This document shows positions 45,248-56,815 of a stretch of DNA of 64,000 nucleotides, one piece after another. Where the stretch lies: the NCBI GenBank assembly GCA_016169945.1, contig JADLSH010000140.1, positions 124,001 to 188,000 on the forward strand. Direction: 5' to 3'. The DNA comes from Trachythela sp. YZ-2020 (lineage: Eukaryota; Cnidaria; Anthozoa; Malacalcyonacea; Clavulariidae). How positions within the stretch are numbered: position 1 is the first letter of the stretch; the number at the start of each line of letters is the position of its first letter. Position numbers and translations under genes: made by a program. The notes beneath the pieces are model-generated. The model made no database searches and was not told the DNA's origin. It worked only from the letters and a program-made list of their open reading frames with translations.

Positions 45248-45995
45248 CGCTCTGGCTGACTTTGCCACCGTGCGATACAAATACACATACGCCAGGAGTA
45301 TGAAGAGGAATGAAACACCATTGAGAGCGACGAATACGAAAACGGAATACTCCCAACCAGATGGGCGATCGCTTGATAACTGCAGTGGTAAACACACGGC
45401 TGAGCGACCGAAGAAATGCACATCACGCTCATAGTCGTAAAAGTATGCATCGTAGAATAACGGTGCTAGGGAGATACAGAATCCTATAATCCAAATCACG
45501 CACATGATAATCGAGGCTGTCTTTATAGACCATCGTCGAAATCGAAACGGGAAGGCGATACAGACCAAACGATCAAGCGTTACCACCGTCAAGGTTAATA
45601 CTGAAACCTCACTCGAAACAGTCGATATCACTCCAGCAAATATGCATAGATAACTGGTACGCCAGGCTGCATCATGTTTAAAGTAAACACCGTCCCACTG
45701 GGTACTTTTATAAGCGATGATCAACATGTACACTCCCATTAAGAAGTCAGCAACAGCAAGATTAGTCAAGAGAAATGAATTTACTTTGTTCATGTCTTTA
45801 GCAATAGATCGCCATATTATGACTATAAGATTTCCAGCCAAAGCCATAATGCCTAGAATCCAGATGGAGTAATTTAAAACGGTATTCTTCAAAAGTTCAT
45901 CACAGCTTGAGAACTCGTCTTCAACTATGGAAACACATGTGACACTTGGGTTGGTTTTCTCTGCAGTACAGCAAATAGTGAAGTAGTCTACTTTC
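45248..45995 (-). CDS. LRR-containing GPCR, hinge plus TM1-TM5 exon
   Basis: The core exon of the receptor, 748 bp. The acceptor TTATAG|GAAAG at 45996/45995 supplies one base to complete a split Leu codon from the last LRR exon; the donor is GCG|GTGAGA at 45248. First comes a short Cys-rich hinge (FTICC, SVTCVSI, FSSCDELL) as in relaxin receptors. Then TM1 (SIWILGIMALAGNLIVII, with GN), TM2 (FLLTNLAVADFLMGVYMLII, with LAVAD), TM3 ending TLTVVTLDRLVCIAFPFR (LDR replacing the usual DRY, normal in this subfamily), TM4 (IIMCVIWIIGFCISLAPLF) and TM5 (VFVALNGVSFLFILLAYVYL). It couples to G proteins at the plasma membrane; the ligand is not predictable, though relaxin-like peptides or glycoproteins are used by relatives. 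No frameshift is seen. I give no gene symbol because RXFP and GRL101 types cannot be told apart here. Confidence 0.92.
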
Positions 45996-46418
45996 CTATA
46001 AAAAAGAAGAAGGGAGTTGCGAGATCATGCTATTGTTAAGGGTGTCATAGGAATTTTCATGGATTCGAATTTGAGAGTTAAGAATTTATCTGGGGCTGGT
46101 TGAACGAAAGCTGGATACCTCTATCCAACGGTGATTATAATTTTGAGTTTCAAAATTGACCGTTGATTTGTATATCAATATGTCCTAGGTACCACGGCCT
46201 TCCAACAACCTGGCCCAGAAGTGAAAGGTTTTCAATATGGCCTTTCCCATTGATTCCCTATCAGGTTCGTGAGGGTGGGAATTATTCGCTCAAAACATAT
46301 TTTGCGGACTTAACGCTACTAATAGCTACTCTAGATTTCTCCAACAAGGAGGAGTTGTTTATGAAAAACACGTTAGGAAGTCACATAGAAAAAACGATAT
46401 AGAAAACAAGGTACTCAC

Positions 46419-46490
46419 AGGTGACGTAAGGACACGAGATCTTGAAATAGATTGTCAGGAACGTTTTGAAGTTTATTTTTTGACAAATCC
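46419..46490 (-). CDS. Receptor LRR exon, type B (nearest to the hinge)
   Basis: Exactly 72 bp between the acceptor TTTTAG and donor CCT|GTGAGT, phase 2 at both ends. It encodes one leucine-rich repeat starting DLSKNKLQNVPDNLFQDLVS and ending LRHL, with the LxxLxLxxNxL pattern completed by the split Leu codon. It is the last repeat before the hinge exon at 45995. Confidence 0.85.
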
Positions 46491-46599
46491 CTAAAAGAAA
46501 AAAATATTGAGAATATCACTGTTGAATTAAGGAACATATTTCATATAAATAATAAGACCTCCCAATAATAACACCTTGAAAATTCAAGATATGAAATGA

Positions 46600-47370
46600 T
46601 TTGAAAATATTTTAAGTTTACAATGTCGCGTGTAATTTTTGCTTGATCGCATTTATATTACAGCCGTGGCAACAGAAGTGTTCCTAAAAATGTCAATCAA
46701 TTCACTTCCTCTCTTTGACAAATTCCTTCAAAAGTTCCTAACTTTCTGTTTGAATTGGCCAATTAGAATTGTATACTTTTTAGTCAGCAATTTTAATTGG
46801 TATATTCAAACAGGAAGTTAAGAAATCTTGACGTAATTTGTTGAAGTGAGGAAATGAATTGATTGACATTTTTAGGAACGCTTCTATTGCCACAACTGTA
46901 AGATCTTTTGGATCAAGACAGATACGGATCTTGGGTTTTTCATCTGCTCCAGAGACTGGTTTACGCACTGAAATCATGATATAGACAGCCAATCAGTAGG
47001 CTGATCTACTTTAATTTGTAATTAACAATGTCGTCTTTTACCATCTCATAAAGTATATCAGTGCGCAAGGCACACGACGATGTGAGTGGACCCCAGGTTT
47101 TGCAGAAGGATCAGTCACAATAGTGTATTGCCCTTCTAACTTGCTAAGGCCTTCAAGTACATCCCTAAACTCCTCCAATAGAAGTTCGACGCCTTCCTTC
47201 AGCACATTCACCCGGGGTGTCATGTCGGAGTCGAGGATCTGTATCAGATTCACGGCTTGCTTGCAGAGTATTGGCTCATACTCGTCTTTTACTGCGTTGA
47301 CAACAATTATGTGTCTGACATGCACAACTTGGACAATACAACTCGACCCTCAATGGGCTGTTCGCATCCA
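46600..47370 (-). mobile_element. Ty3/Gypsy pol remnant (protease-RT region)
   Basis: Minus-strand fragments carry the spacer and start of a Gypsy reverse transcriptase: EEFRDVLEGLSKLEGQYTIV and SHRRVPCALIY, then in another frame QPTDWLS, KPKIRICLDPKDL, and beyond a MITE NAIKQKLH. The order and motifs match the beginning of the Ty3/Gypsy RT domain. The catalytic YXDD part is absent. A gag-like remnant in the same orientation lies at 53395-53790 and may come from the same insertion. Confidence 0.68.
46661..46898. mobile_element. TA-flanked palindromic MITE, 238 bp
   Basis: Arms of about 115 bp start CAGCCGTGGCAACAGAAG on the left and CAGTTGTGGCAATAGAAG on the right (reverse complement). Both sides are flanked by TA (46659-46660 and 46899-46900). 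Removing it joins the Gypsy RT motif RICLDPKDL directly to NAIKQ, the expected order, so the insertion point is confirmed by the host frame. Ends and target suit Tc1/mariner. Confidence 0.85.
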
Positions 47371-48199
47371 TTCGCTAGTAACAAGGGGGGAAATGTTTTC
47401 GACGAATCAGAGCATTTGTTTACGTTTTGGCCATGGGACAATCAGATTGCGTAAATTTTCACTACTTCCGATAAAGACGCAAATTTAGGGAGAAAAAAAG
47501 GATCTTAAATAAAGCCCAGTGGGGGGTAGGGGGGTCAGGATTTTTGTATCTGCACAGAAGATATACTGCCATCGTGTGGTTAGCTGTTAGCTGTAACTGT
47601 TAATTTGTAGAAATCGGGGACACCTAGCTTAAAATGACGTAATTATGTTATCCTTTGATCTCTATGTATAACCGGATTGATATGGAATATTTCAAGATGG
47701 CGCAATACTGATTCGAAGGGCTAGAATTGTAAACATGACTATATTTTCATAATTTTACCTTGGAAATTGTACATCAAACCAACAACATTTTAATTTTTTA
47801 TTATATTTTGAACATGGCGAATGTTGAGGGAATATTTTCGTAAAGTAATGGAAATATATGATAAATTTTGATATGGAAATGATTCGCCAAATATTTAATA
47901 CAAAAAAGGTATTGACAGATTAACTTGCCTTGACCAGCAATACATGTATATCAAAGTTATTTGAACCTGGACACAGGGTAAGTCTTTTAAATATTTTACG
48001 AATATCCTGCCTTATTACATAAATGTTTCATTTACTTCAGGTTCAATGTATACAATTTCCATTAATAAGGAGAAAATGTTCTCGAGTGAGGTATTTCATA
48101 ATTTCTATTAAGAATACGCACTCCTTGCCCACCCACTCAAACCGAACCCAACAATATCATTCCTCTTTTCGGAGATTTTCCCCGAACAATTTTCCTCTG
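47371..48199. other. Intronic sequence, nothing recognised
   Basis: AT-rich stretch with a G-rich run at 47520-47535 and no coding or repeat structure that I recognise. Probably receptor intron. Confidence 0.4.
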
Positions 48200-48204
48200 A
48201 GTCA

Positions 48205-48741
48205 ATGTTGATCTCAAACAAAACCAACTGTCCCATCCCAGTAGTCATGTCGCAAACTAATCGACCAGCGTATTCTTCTCGTTTAAAGCGCAAGAGACAC
48301 AAATGTCGCAATAACGTAAACAATATCGATGTTAATAATCGGTCTCCTACTCTTGCAAGTTTTTGCTTAATTAATGCTCGCTCTTTATTTCCTAAGGTTG
48401 ACGAATTTATAGCAATCTTAGATAATAACCCGATGGATATAGCAGCTGTAACAGAGTCGTGGTTACATAGTGATATTGATAATAACCTCATTTCAATCAG
48501 CGGTTTTAACATTCACCGTAATGATCGTGTAAATGGCTGCGGCGGTGGTGTGTGTGTTTATTATTTGCAAAAGATCCCTTGTCAACGAAAACTGGATCTT
48601 GAAAATCCAAACTTGGAATGCATGTGGTTATGGATCCGCTCTACACGTCTAACGAGACCTCCTTCAGCCATGGTGGTCTGTGTTCTGTACAACCCCCCGG
48701 CAGAACTGCCCAAGAACAACGTGACGTCGACGAATACCTGA
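48205..48741 (+). pseudogene. LINE ORF2 endonuclease segment
   Basis: 178 codons: a basic leader (SSRLKRKRHKCRNN), then APE endonuclease blocks with the catalytic Glu in VTESWLH and the glycine-rich CGGGVCVYY. It runs out of frame before the GD(L/F)N block, which is found in the overlapping frame at 48618-48899. Confidence 0.7.
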
Positions 48742-49486
48742 CGAATACAGCAGATTCTGTCCGGAATAACTACCCTGACTGTGGTATTATAATTCTGGGC
48801 GATTTAACAAATTTTGATGTTTCCAACTTAACCAACAGTCTTTGTCTGAAGCAAATAGTCTCCCTCCTACAAGGGAGTCCGCTACCCTTGACCTTATAGT
48901 CACTAATTTACATAATTTATATGTATAGTACAATGGCTTCCAAGTGAAAATGGTAACATTAGCAAGTTACACACTTAGTACCTTAAACGCTCCATACGTC
49001 GCTATCCACGATTTACTGTCAATGCGTTTGGTCGTTGGGCTAGTATACATCAATGGTTTCATGAACTTGGCCCAAATCCCTCTGTAGATGACCTTCCTTA
49101 CTCCTTTTTGTCCCAGGTATCCACAGCGCTTAATAGATTTATCCCTCTGAAGTCTATAAGGTTTTTTCATTCTGACAAGTTATGGATGACAGCGTCTATT
49201 AAACAACTTACTAGTGACCGTCAGAGAGCTTTCTATAGTGGAAATTTACAGCAGTGGCGGATATTAAGGTTTCAAGTTTAAACCGAATTTGCCTTAAGGA
49301 AGAAGTCATACTACAGGAATAAAGTCCAGCATCTTAAAACGGATGACTGCCGTAAGTGGTGGCAGTTTGTCAATAAAATGTCTGGCCGATCTCATAGAAG
49401 TACAATCCTTGCCCTTGAGAAGGACGGTAAGTTATTATCTGATCAGGAACTGGCCAATAGCCTGAACAATTTTTATACTTCTGTCA

Positions 49487-50895
49487 ATGCGGACATTCCA
49501 CCGCTCGATCTCACCTTATCTGCCCCCTGTCGACCAACTGCCTCATATTGAACCCCACGATTACTTATTTGCCCAACCGTTCCCAAATATTTTCAATACA
49601 TCGCTTTCATCTGGGATAGTTCCAAATATATGGAAAAATTCACATATTACCCCGATACCTAAAATCCAGAAACCTACTAATGAGGACGATACAAGACCTA
49701 TATCACTAACGGTATGCCTTTCTAAAGTCCTCGATGACTTTGTTGTCCAATGGATGATTTCAGATGTCAGGAAAAATATAGACCCACACCAGTTCGGTTC
49801 TTTAAAAGGATCATCAACCACCTATTGCCTGCTTGATATGTTGCATTCCTGGCTTTCCCACCTGGATTCACCAGTTCAGTACCTTCGCCTATGCTTTTTG
49901 GATTTCTCTAAACTTTTGGTCACAATGTTCTCATTCAAAAACTCGTAGATATTGGAGTTAGGAGATCTTTAATTCCATGGATTGCAAACTTTCTGTCTGG
50001 GCGAAAGCAATGCGTCAAACTTGGTAAAGCCGTTTCTGACTGGCTACCTGTTAATGCCGGAGTTCCCGAAGATACGAAATTGTGACCAATCCTGTTCTTA
50101 ATTATGGTGAACGATTTGCAATGCATCACAGAAAAGTCGGACATTTAGAAATATATTGACGATGTTTCCCTCTCCGAAACTCTATCAAGAAATGACGAGT
50201 CACCTGCAATCCAGACGGACTTAGACTCCATGAGCAGATGGGCATCAAACAACCTGATGAAACTAAAAGCCAAAAAATGTCATGAGATGCAAATTTGTTT
50301 CTTTAGGAACAGACCTGATCTGCCAAACCTCCACATTGGTAAACAAGTTTTGGAATCCGTAACATCCCACAAAGTCCTTGGATTGATTATTCAGAATGAC
50401 CTTAAGTGGAATGAACATATTTTGATGACTGTTAGTAAAGCGTCTAAGCGATTACATATTTTACGTGTTCTGCGCCGGGGAGGGATTCCTCCACATGACC
50501 TCATTACCATCTACTACGCCTTGATTCGGTCTATTTTAGAATGTTGTTGTACTGTTTGGCATTTTAGTCTGCCCATATATCTGTCTGAAGAAGTTGAGAA
50601 AATTTGAAAACGTGCACTGAGGATTATCCTACCAGGTCGATCTTATAGTGAAGCATTAGAAACATTGCTGTGCCTTAGGCTTGATGAACGGCGGGCAGAT
50701 CTTTGTGAGAGAACTATGAAAAAGATAATGTTAGGTGGCCACCTATTGCGCCACCTCACCCAGACGCGGGAAAACGAACACGATTATAATGTAAGGAACA
50801 TAAACCATTTTTCTTCTTTTAAATGTAGAAGAACTGATAGGTTTAATAACAGTTTTTTTCCAAGTATGATACGTACTTTGAATAATTATACATAA
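49487..50895 (+). pseudogene. LINE ORF2 reverse transcriptase segments
   Basis: Open pieces at 49487-49948 and 50230-50895 with a broken join between them. Fingers and palm motifs are RPISLTVCLSKVL and FLDFSK; the YIDD catalytic box at about 50149 lies in the gap between the two longest open pieces. The thumb region is recognisable (SRWASNNLMKLKAKKCHEM). Multiple stops: inactive. Confidence 0.72.
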
Positions 50896-51256
50896 TTTTA
50901 TATCTCATAGACATTTTTATAAATACTGTTGTAACATGAATTTCGTACAATTTTTATACTTTTTGTACTCTATGTAAACATTTTTGTACTCTATGTACAT
51001 TGTAATTCATTTTATTATGCGATGATGTGTCAATAAACATGAAATTATTATAATAAAAAGCATGCCATTTGCCCATTTGTATTAACTTTTCACATACTAT
51101 TTGGGTCAATCGACAGGATCATTGATTCACATTTCCATGGTCTCAACATCACCTCCTACTAAGTTTACTTTTGATCTCCGATCGGCACAGCTTGAAATTT
51201 TTTTTCCCCAATTTTTTTTGACCGAAGTTGCAACGAAAGGGGAGTAGGTGGGTGTA

Positions 51257-52258
51257 ACACTCGCACACAATAAACATGTATACAAAAATAGCATATATAT
51301 AGACAAATGGTAGTCGATGCTTAAACGGATCGTCTTCGTAATGAATTCTGGCTCTAATTATTTTCAAGAGATGCTGTGTCCATCAAGATTATGAAGTAAT
51401 CAGCAAAGTGCCACATTAATGCCGTGAGAAATGTACCTTTAATTGGTACATTCATTCTTTTATGTGTTCTATACAGTGGTGTAGTCCTACAATGCTAACA
51501 AGAGGGGCTTTCAAAGGGAGGGGGGGGGGGTTGAAAAGCCATGTGGGGGATGGGAATGACAATTAAGGCGTGGGTGACAACATTGTAAACTTGGAAAATT
51601 CCAGTATACAATTTTTTACACATAGCGAAGCTACTTCATGCTCGAGCAACGTTACTGATCTAATGTTAGAATCAAAGTGATCAAGTAAAGATTACTAATA
51701 TAATTTTAACACTACAGTTTCAAATAACGTCCCTAGTTAAGATCATGGAATCTGGAAAAATACAGGGGGACTGAGCCCCCACATCGCCATAGGATTTTAA
51801 CAAGGGTGGCTACGCCTCCCCGAGCACCACTTCACTACACGCCTGGTTCTATTTTTGCTTATGACATATTATATGTAATCATATAATAAAGTAATGATTT
51901 CATGTGTTTAAAATTTCTTTGCGCAGATACTTGTACGCTTAGCGTGCCTATTTTTATTGTAACTTTTTGGATTGAATTCAACGAATCAGGTAAAATATAA
52001 AGTTTTCTACAAATTTGCCGCTGTGATTTGCGTTTTATTCCTTAGTTTTAAAATTATTTGCAGTTAAACAACGGCTTCCGAAACACGCATGTCCAGCCGT
52101 ATGTTCTAAATATGACATATATTGCATGGCTTCCAGCCATTCTATAAAGTTAAAATTTTGTACAATTAGTTTAATACTTGGGAAATTTTCAATGTGGTAA
52201 ATTGGACGCCGTTCTCGATTTATGATCACATAATAACAAGGCATTTTTATCTATAAAC
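51257..52258. repeat. 1-kb dispersed repeat, copy 1
   Basis: Shares about 1,000 bp with 54860-55872 in the same orientation, from ACACTCGCACACAATAAAC to GGCATTTTTATC. It contains a hAT-type MITE. A minus-strand open frame (52035-52244) beginning MPCYYVIINRER is partly conserved in the other copy but diverges by frameshift near its end; it shows no known domain. Confidence 0.85.
51474..51845. mobile_element. hAT-type MITE inside the 1-kb repeat, copy 1
   Basis: The ends CAGTGGTGTAGTCC and its diverged complement (GTGTAGTG near the right end) are flanked by GTTCTATA (51466-51473) and GTTCTATT (51846-51853), an 8-bp duplication with one change. No transposase. Confidence 0.75.
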
Positions 52259-53394
52259 AAAATAATATCACTGCCAATATTTAATAGGCTGCTCAACTTT
52301 TGTTGGTTATATAGCCTATAACTTGGTAGTAGTTCATTCATAGCTGGTGATTAGAAACAAATTTATATAGTCAGGAATTGCCTCATATATTGTTTATATG
52401 AGCTGGAATCAAATATTATTATATTTTTTATTTCATATATCAATACAGCATGATGTTCTGCAACTATTGTGAAAGTTTAATAAAAATCTTTAGTGTGAGA
52501 TTTATTTTTTTTAAACGCAAAATTTTGTTGCGAGATTTCTAAAATTTACCAAAATTTAAATTTGTGGTCAAAATTTGAAGATAGGTCACCAATGAAACTA
52601 AAGAGTAAAACGCATATAAAGGTAAAAAACAGCCTCCTGTGGTTCATGAAGTTTACCTTATAAAAAAGCGTAGTAGACTTATGAAGACTAGTTTTCATCT
52701 TGCTAAATCGAGTGGCAAATATTGTTTTTATCTTTTGATTTTGACGTTTATTCAATATATTTGAGAGCCATGGAGAGCCAAGAAATACTGTGAAGGGATA
52801 AATTTAAGTCTAAAACTTCTTAGATTGAAATCAATTGAATCCTGCCATTGACTCAATTCACGAGTTTTAACAGCCGTACAGCTGGATATATTTTTGCTTA
52901 GTTTTGCACTTTTGCTGAATATGAACAAGTCGGTATTTTGCCATAGAACTGTGATATTTTTACTGTTTACCTTGTAAAAACATGCAAGTATTACTAAACG
53001 ACTTTCATACAATAGTTAATAAATGTTTTATAAACTCTTAGTGAACAGCATTAAAAATGTTTTTAATAAATTTGCTTTATTACTGTCAGCAATATTTGTA
53101 TCATAGTAAAAATCGCTCCTCAGTGTTTGTTGCTTTGTCACATTATTCAAATGTTTTTTTTATTACAAATCTTTCAGAATAGTAAAAAATATTTTTCAAA
53201 ACCGAACCAATCTTCGTCGAATTTTTTCGTGGGAAATTCTACGTACTTACCACGCGTTTTTCACTCTCGTCTCGCGATCCTCTCGAGTATTAATGTAGGG
53301 AGCCTCCTTAAGAGCAAAATTATTTTTTACAACACATTTCCTGCATACTTGTCGTGATCACGACCACTGTATTTACAATAATTTATTTGAGTCG
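52259..53394. other. Intronic AT-rich sequence with orphan TTAA-type end
   Basis: No gene is recognised. GTAGGGAGCCTCC followed by TTAA at 53295-53311 resembles the terminus seen at 29532. The open frames at 52546-53012 look like random AT-rich translation. Confidence 0.35.
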
Positions 53395-53790
53395 AATGGC
53401 GGCCATCTTTGTGTTGTTGCTCGTCTTCCTTTGAGTTATCTTTGTATTGTTTCTCTCGAACAGCATGCACTCCAGCTTCCAAATCTATCTCTTTCATGTA
53501 GGTGGCTGAGCTCTCAGGATCTCTTGCTATATCTATGCTTGCTCAAGGGTAAGGTTATTGTCTCGAAAACGCTTTTCACGTACCTTTGCTTCTCGAATAT
53601 CAGTAATGAGGCGGTCACGAAGTAACTGATCTAGTGTACGCGATTCTATATCACAGCTGTACGCTGCAGTGCAATTTGTCGATGCTCTGCCATGTATCTA
53701 TGGTTTCTGTTGCTGTTTGCTCACGCGTAAATAAACGGAAAAGTTCATCGGTAACATTCTGCCTTCGAATACAATAATCTTCAAGTTGCT
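53395..53790 (-). mobile_element. Ty3/Gypsy gag remnant
   Basis: On the minus strand, three frames in turn give DYCIRRQNVTDELFRLFTRE, then TLDQLLRDRLITDIREAKVR and LTLEQA, then IDIARDPESSATYMKEIDLE. This is the order found in Gypsy capsid (gag/retrotransposon gag domain). Stops and frameshifts are frequent. The 5' side ends at a hAT-like terminus (CAGTGGCGTAGC at about 53794). Confidence 0.65.
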
Positions 53791-54639
53791 TTCAGTGGCG
53801 TAGCTACCGGTCATGCTTGTCACAAAATTGAGAATTTTTTCCAAGTTCCGTCTAAAACATTGCTTTTTTTATCCCAAAGCTTTAAAATTCAACATTGACA
53901 TTTTTCTGGATTTTTCATGAAGCGGATATTATTAGTGATTTGCTGATTTTTAAGTTTAGATATAGGTAATGAGAACCATAATGGTGGTATGTAATTTATA
54001 ATTGTAACAACAGTCCCTAAGTAAGCTGCGAAGTTGAAAAAATAAGAGTGAAATATGATCGTGTATTGACCATGTGTTGCTAGCAAGACAATGTTTTTAT
54101 TGTTATACCAATAGTTGCGGACCTGTGGTTGCAATTTATTTATAGTCCAGAGATGCAGTTGTTTGAAATATCAATAGCAAAAAATCAGTGTGACGCTTCA
54201 ATATTTTTAATCATCCAAAAATGCTTTATTTGATATTTCAGGAAGAACCTTGCGAGAGTCGGTGATGCTGAAAATTGTCATAATTTTGGTGTTTTTATGA
54301 GGTTAATTTTGCGTTGAAACGTCCCTCAGCATGCAGCGTTTTGGTTTCTCCTGACACAATTTCATGCTTTTAGAAATGAGTTTTTATTGATTAAATACAA
54401 AATAAACATGTAAACTAAAACGCTATAGTGCCATATTGGTTATTCACGTGAGCCCCTAGTGGCTCTGATGGCCCTAGCAGTTCCTCGTTACAGTTTTAGT
54501 TCCGGTATTTTTTCTGAACCGACTTTACAAGATTATTGTGTCTAAGACTGAAACCAAGAAATTTCAGGAACCTAAACTGTAGAGTATATTTTCAAGACTA
54601 TAAACTAAATGGTAAAAACATGTTTTTATTTCTCCATTT
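53791..54639. other. Intronic sequence, nothing recognised
   Basis: Starts with a hAT-like end fragment (CAGTGGCGTAGCTACCGG). The rest is AT-rich without a gene or repeat that I can name. Confidence 0.35.
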
Positions 54640-54835
54640 AATTTGGTGCAGGTATTCACCCCTCCACTCTAGCTCGCGAACACCTTTCTACTTTGATGCA
54701 CTGTAGTCAGAGAAAGCGTTTTGTACATCTGAGGCCCTGGGTTAAATACTCGCTGTCGCTTTTATATGCCCGTAAAAGTATAATGAACGCGACAGGTTTC
54801 TTAAGTCCAAGAGAGTTGTTTCAGAAAATAGATTA
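54640..54835 (+). repeat. Decayed tRNA-derived SINE relic, LRR module 1
   Basis: Carries GATGCACTGTAGTCAGAG, CATCTGAGGCCCTGGGTT and ACTCGCTGTCGCTTTTAT in the order seen in the better-preserved SINE at 59795. Related relics at the same relative place in the other LRR modules (56816, 57590) show the insertion is older than the exon duplication. Confidence 0.5.
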
Positions 54836-54859
54836 GGAAGTAATATCAAACTATATACA

Positions 54860-55872
54860 ACACTCGCACACAATAAACATAAATACAAAAATAGCATATA
54901 TATATAGACAAATGGTAGTCGATGCTTAAAGAGATCGTCTTCGTAATGAATTCTGGCTCTAATTATTTTCAAGAGATGCTGTGTCCATCAAGATTATGAA
55001 GTAATCAGCAAAGTGCCACATTAATGTAGTGAGAAATGTACCTTTAATTGGTACGTTCATTCTTTTACGTGTTCTATACAGTGGTGTAGTCCTGCAACGC
55101 TAACAAGAGGGGCTCTCAAAGGGGATGGGGTGAAAATCCATGTGGGAGATGGGAATGACAATTAAGGCGTGGGTGACAACATGGTAAACTTGGCAAATTC
55201 CAGTTTACAATTTTATACACATAGCGAAGCTACTTCATGCTCGAGCAAAGTTAATGATCTAATGTTAGGATCAAAGTAATCAAGTAAAGATTATTAATAT
55301 AATTTTAACACTACAGTTTCATATAACCTCCTTGGTTAAGATCATGGAATCTGCAAAAATACAGGGGGGGCTGAGCCCCCCAAACCGTCATAGGATTTTA
55401 ACAAGGGGGGCTCCGCCTCCCTGAGCACCAATTCACTACACCCCTGGTTCTATATTTGCTTATGACATCTTATATGTAATCATATAATAAAGTAATGATT
55501 TCATTTGTCCCTTGCTCTTTAAAATATCTTTGCGCAGATACATGTACGCTTAGCGTGTCTATTTTTAATTTAACTTTTTGGATTGAATACAACGGAATCA
55601 GGTAAAATATAAAGTTTTCGAAAAATTTGCAGCTGCGATTTGCGTTTTATTCCTTAGTTTTAAAATTAATTGCAATTAAACAACGGCTTCCGAAACACGC
55701 TTGTCCAGCCGTATGTTTTCTAAAGATGACATATATTGCATGGCTTCCAGCCATTCGATAAAGTTAAAATTTTGTACAATTAGTTTAATACTTGGGAAAT
55801 TTTCAATGTGGTAAATTGGAAGCCGTTCTCGAATTATGATCACATAATAACAAGGCATTTTTATCCATAAAC
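54860..55872. repeat. 1-kb dispersed repeat, copy 2, inserted in an LRR module
   Basis: Same repeat as 51257-52258. Here its edges can be placed against paralogous introns: other modules read straight from TATCAAACTATATA into GAAAACGAGGTACTTACAGG, while this copy has the 1-kb repeat between those blocks. It contains the hAT-type MITE at 55079-55446 and a minus-strand open frame (55676-55858) similar to that in copy 1. Confidence 0.82.
55079..55446. mobile_element. hAT-type MITE inside the 1-kb repeat, copy 2
   Basis: Perfect 8-bp duplication GTTCTATA on both sides (55071-55078 and 55447-55454). It occupies the same position as the MITE in copy 1, so it jumped in before the 1-kb repeat was copied. 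Confidence 0.8.
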
Positions 55873-55883
55873 GTGGTACTTAC

Positions 55884-55955
55884 AGGTTACGTAAGGACAC
55901 GAGGCCTTGAAATACATTCTCAGGTATATTTTGAAGTTTTTGGTGTGACAGATCC
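55884..55955 (-). CDS. Receptor LRR exon, type B
   Basis: 72 bp, acceptor CTTTTAG and donor CCT|GTAAGT, phase 2 on both sides. It encodes DLSHQKLQNIPENVFQGLVS and then LRNL. It pairs with the type A exon at 56174-56245. Confidence 0.87.
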
Positions 55956-56173
55956 CTAAAAGAAAAGATTAAAAGTTATAAATATCATTGTCGTATAATG
56001 GACAAAATAAAACCGTCATCCGAATACCAACACCTTGTAAACTAAAGATATGAATTCATTTAACATATCTTAGGTCTACAAGTCGCTTCTATGTCTTCTA
56101 TTGGCGAAGTATATTTTCTCTTTATTTTTATTGAACATGTTTGTACTACAAATATAATTTCACCAATACTTAC

Positions 56174-56245
56174 AACTCGGTCAAATTTTCCAAATCGTTA
56201 AAGGCTCCTGGCTCAATGTCTTCAATACCATTATTCGTTAAGTCT
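56174..56245 (-). CDS. Receptor LRR exon, type A
   Basis: 72 bp, acceptor GTCTTAG and donor GTT|GTAAGT. It encodes DLTNNGIEDIEPGAFNDLEN and then LTEL, a typical LRR with the GAF segment. Same phase as all other LRR exons. Confidence 0.87.
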
Positions 56246-56815
56246 CTAAGACAAACGGATTAGAATTGAGAGAGTAGAAATTATTTTGACTAAAACGTAA
56301 TGAAATGTAATATTTGTGTTTACAAGAGATTAATAATTGTAAGATTTCAAAATGAACGGGCATTCCACAATTTAGGGCGAGATAACAGAACCTTCGGCCT
56401 GGATAGTCTTACTAATCACGCTTAGCCACGTCAAATAGTTATTAAATATCACGGAAATATATAACAATGTGTTACACATAATTTGCTTAGTATAGATTTC
56501 CAGATAATTTTTTTGTTTTTTAACCGTCCCTCTATAAATAAAAGATTTGAAATAAAAATTTTCCCATTAGTAATCACTTTTGTGAGGTGTGGGGAAATAG
56601 GAAGGTTTGGCGGTATTCTTTGCTTATAACATATTAAATTTTGGGAACCTTGGTACTGATCTCAATTCCTGCAAAGGATTACTTTTAAAATGACCATACA
56701 CAGTAACTTTAGTGATTTAGATAGTAATTTTCGATTATGGTGCAGTGCAATGGGAGAATATGCCAAAATGTCAAAACTTTCCCAATGACAATTGATGCAG
56801 GGATGATCCCCACGC
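56246..56815. other. Intron sequence duplicated at 57354-57590 and 63000-63720
   Basis: Blocks downstream (plus strand) of each type A exon align with one another (for example AAATTATTTTGACTAAAACG here and AAATTATTCTGACTAAAACG at 63030), which supports duplication of whole exon-intron modules. Confidence 0.6.

Larger units (their letters stand above)
48200..51058 (+). mobile_element. LINE (L2-like) in a receptor intron, decayed
   Basis: Plus-strand ORF2 in many frame-shifted pieces. The endonuclease is at 48205-48899 (LASFCLINARSLFPKVDEFI, AAVTESWLH, CGGGVCVYY, IIILGDLTNFD), a linker at 49000-49480 and the RT at 49487-50895 (DDTRPISLTVCLSKVLDDF, HQFGSLKGSSTT, RLCFLDFSK, a degraded GVP block, and YIDD at about 50149). 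It ends with a 3' UTR finishing CAATAAACATGAAATTATTA near 51050. It lacks a clear ORF1 and differs from the LINE at 40-45 kb. It is antisense to the receptor gene. Confidence 0.83.

Noticed and set aside
45210..45450. Alternative minus-strand frames over the receptor exon
   Set aside because: They are other-frame readings of the TM1-TM5 exon, whose own frame carries all conserved GPCR motifs.
52035..52244. MPCYYVII frame as a host exon
   Set aside because: It lies wholly inside the 1-kb dispersed repeat, and the two copies differ by a frameshift in the C-terminal part; kept only as an open question in the findings.
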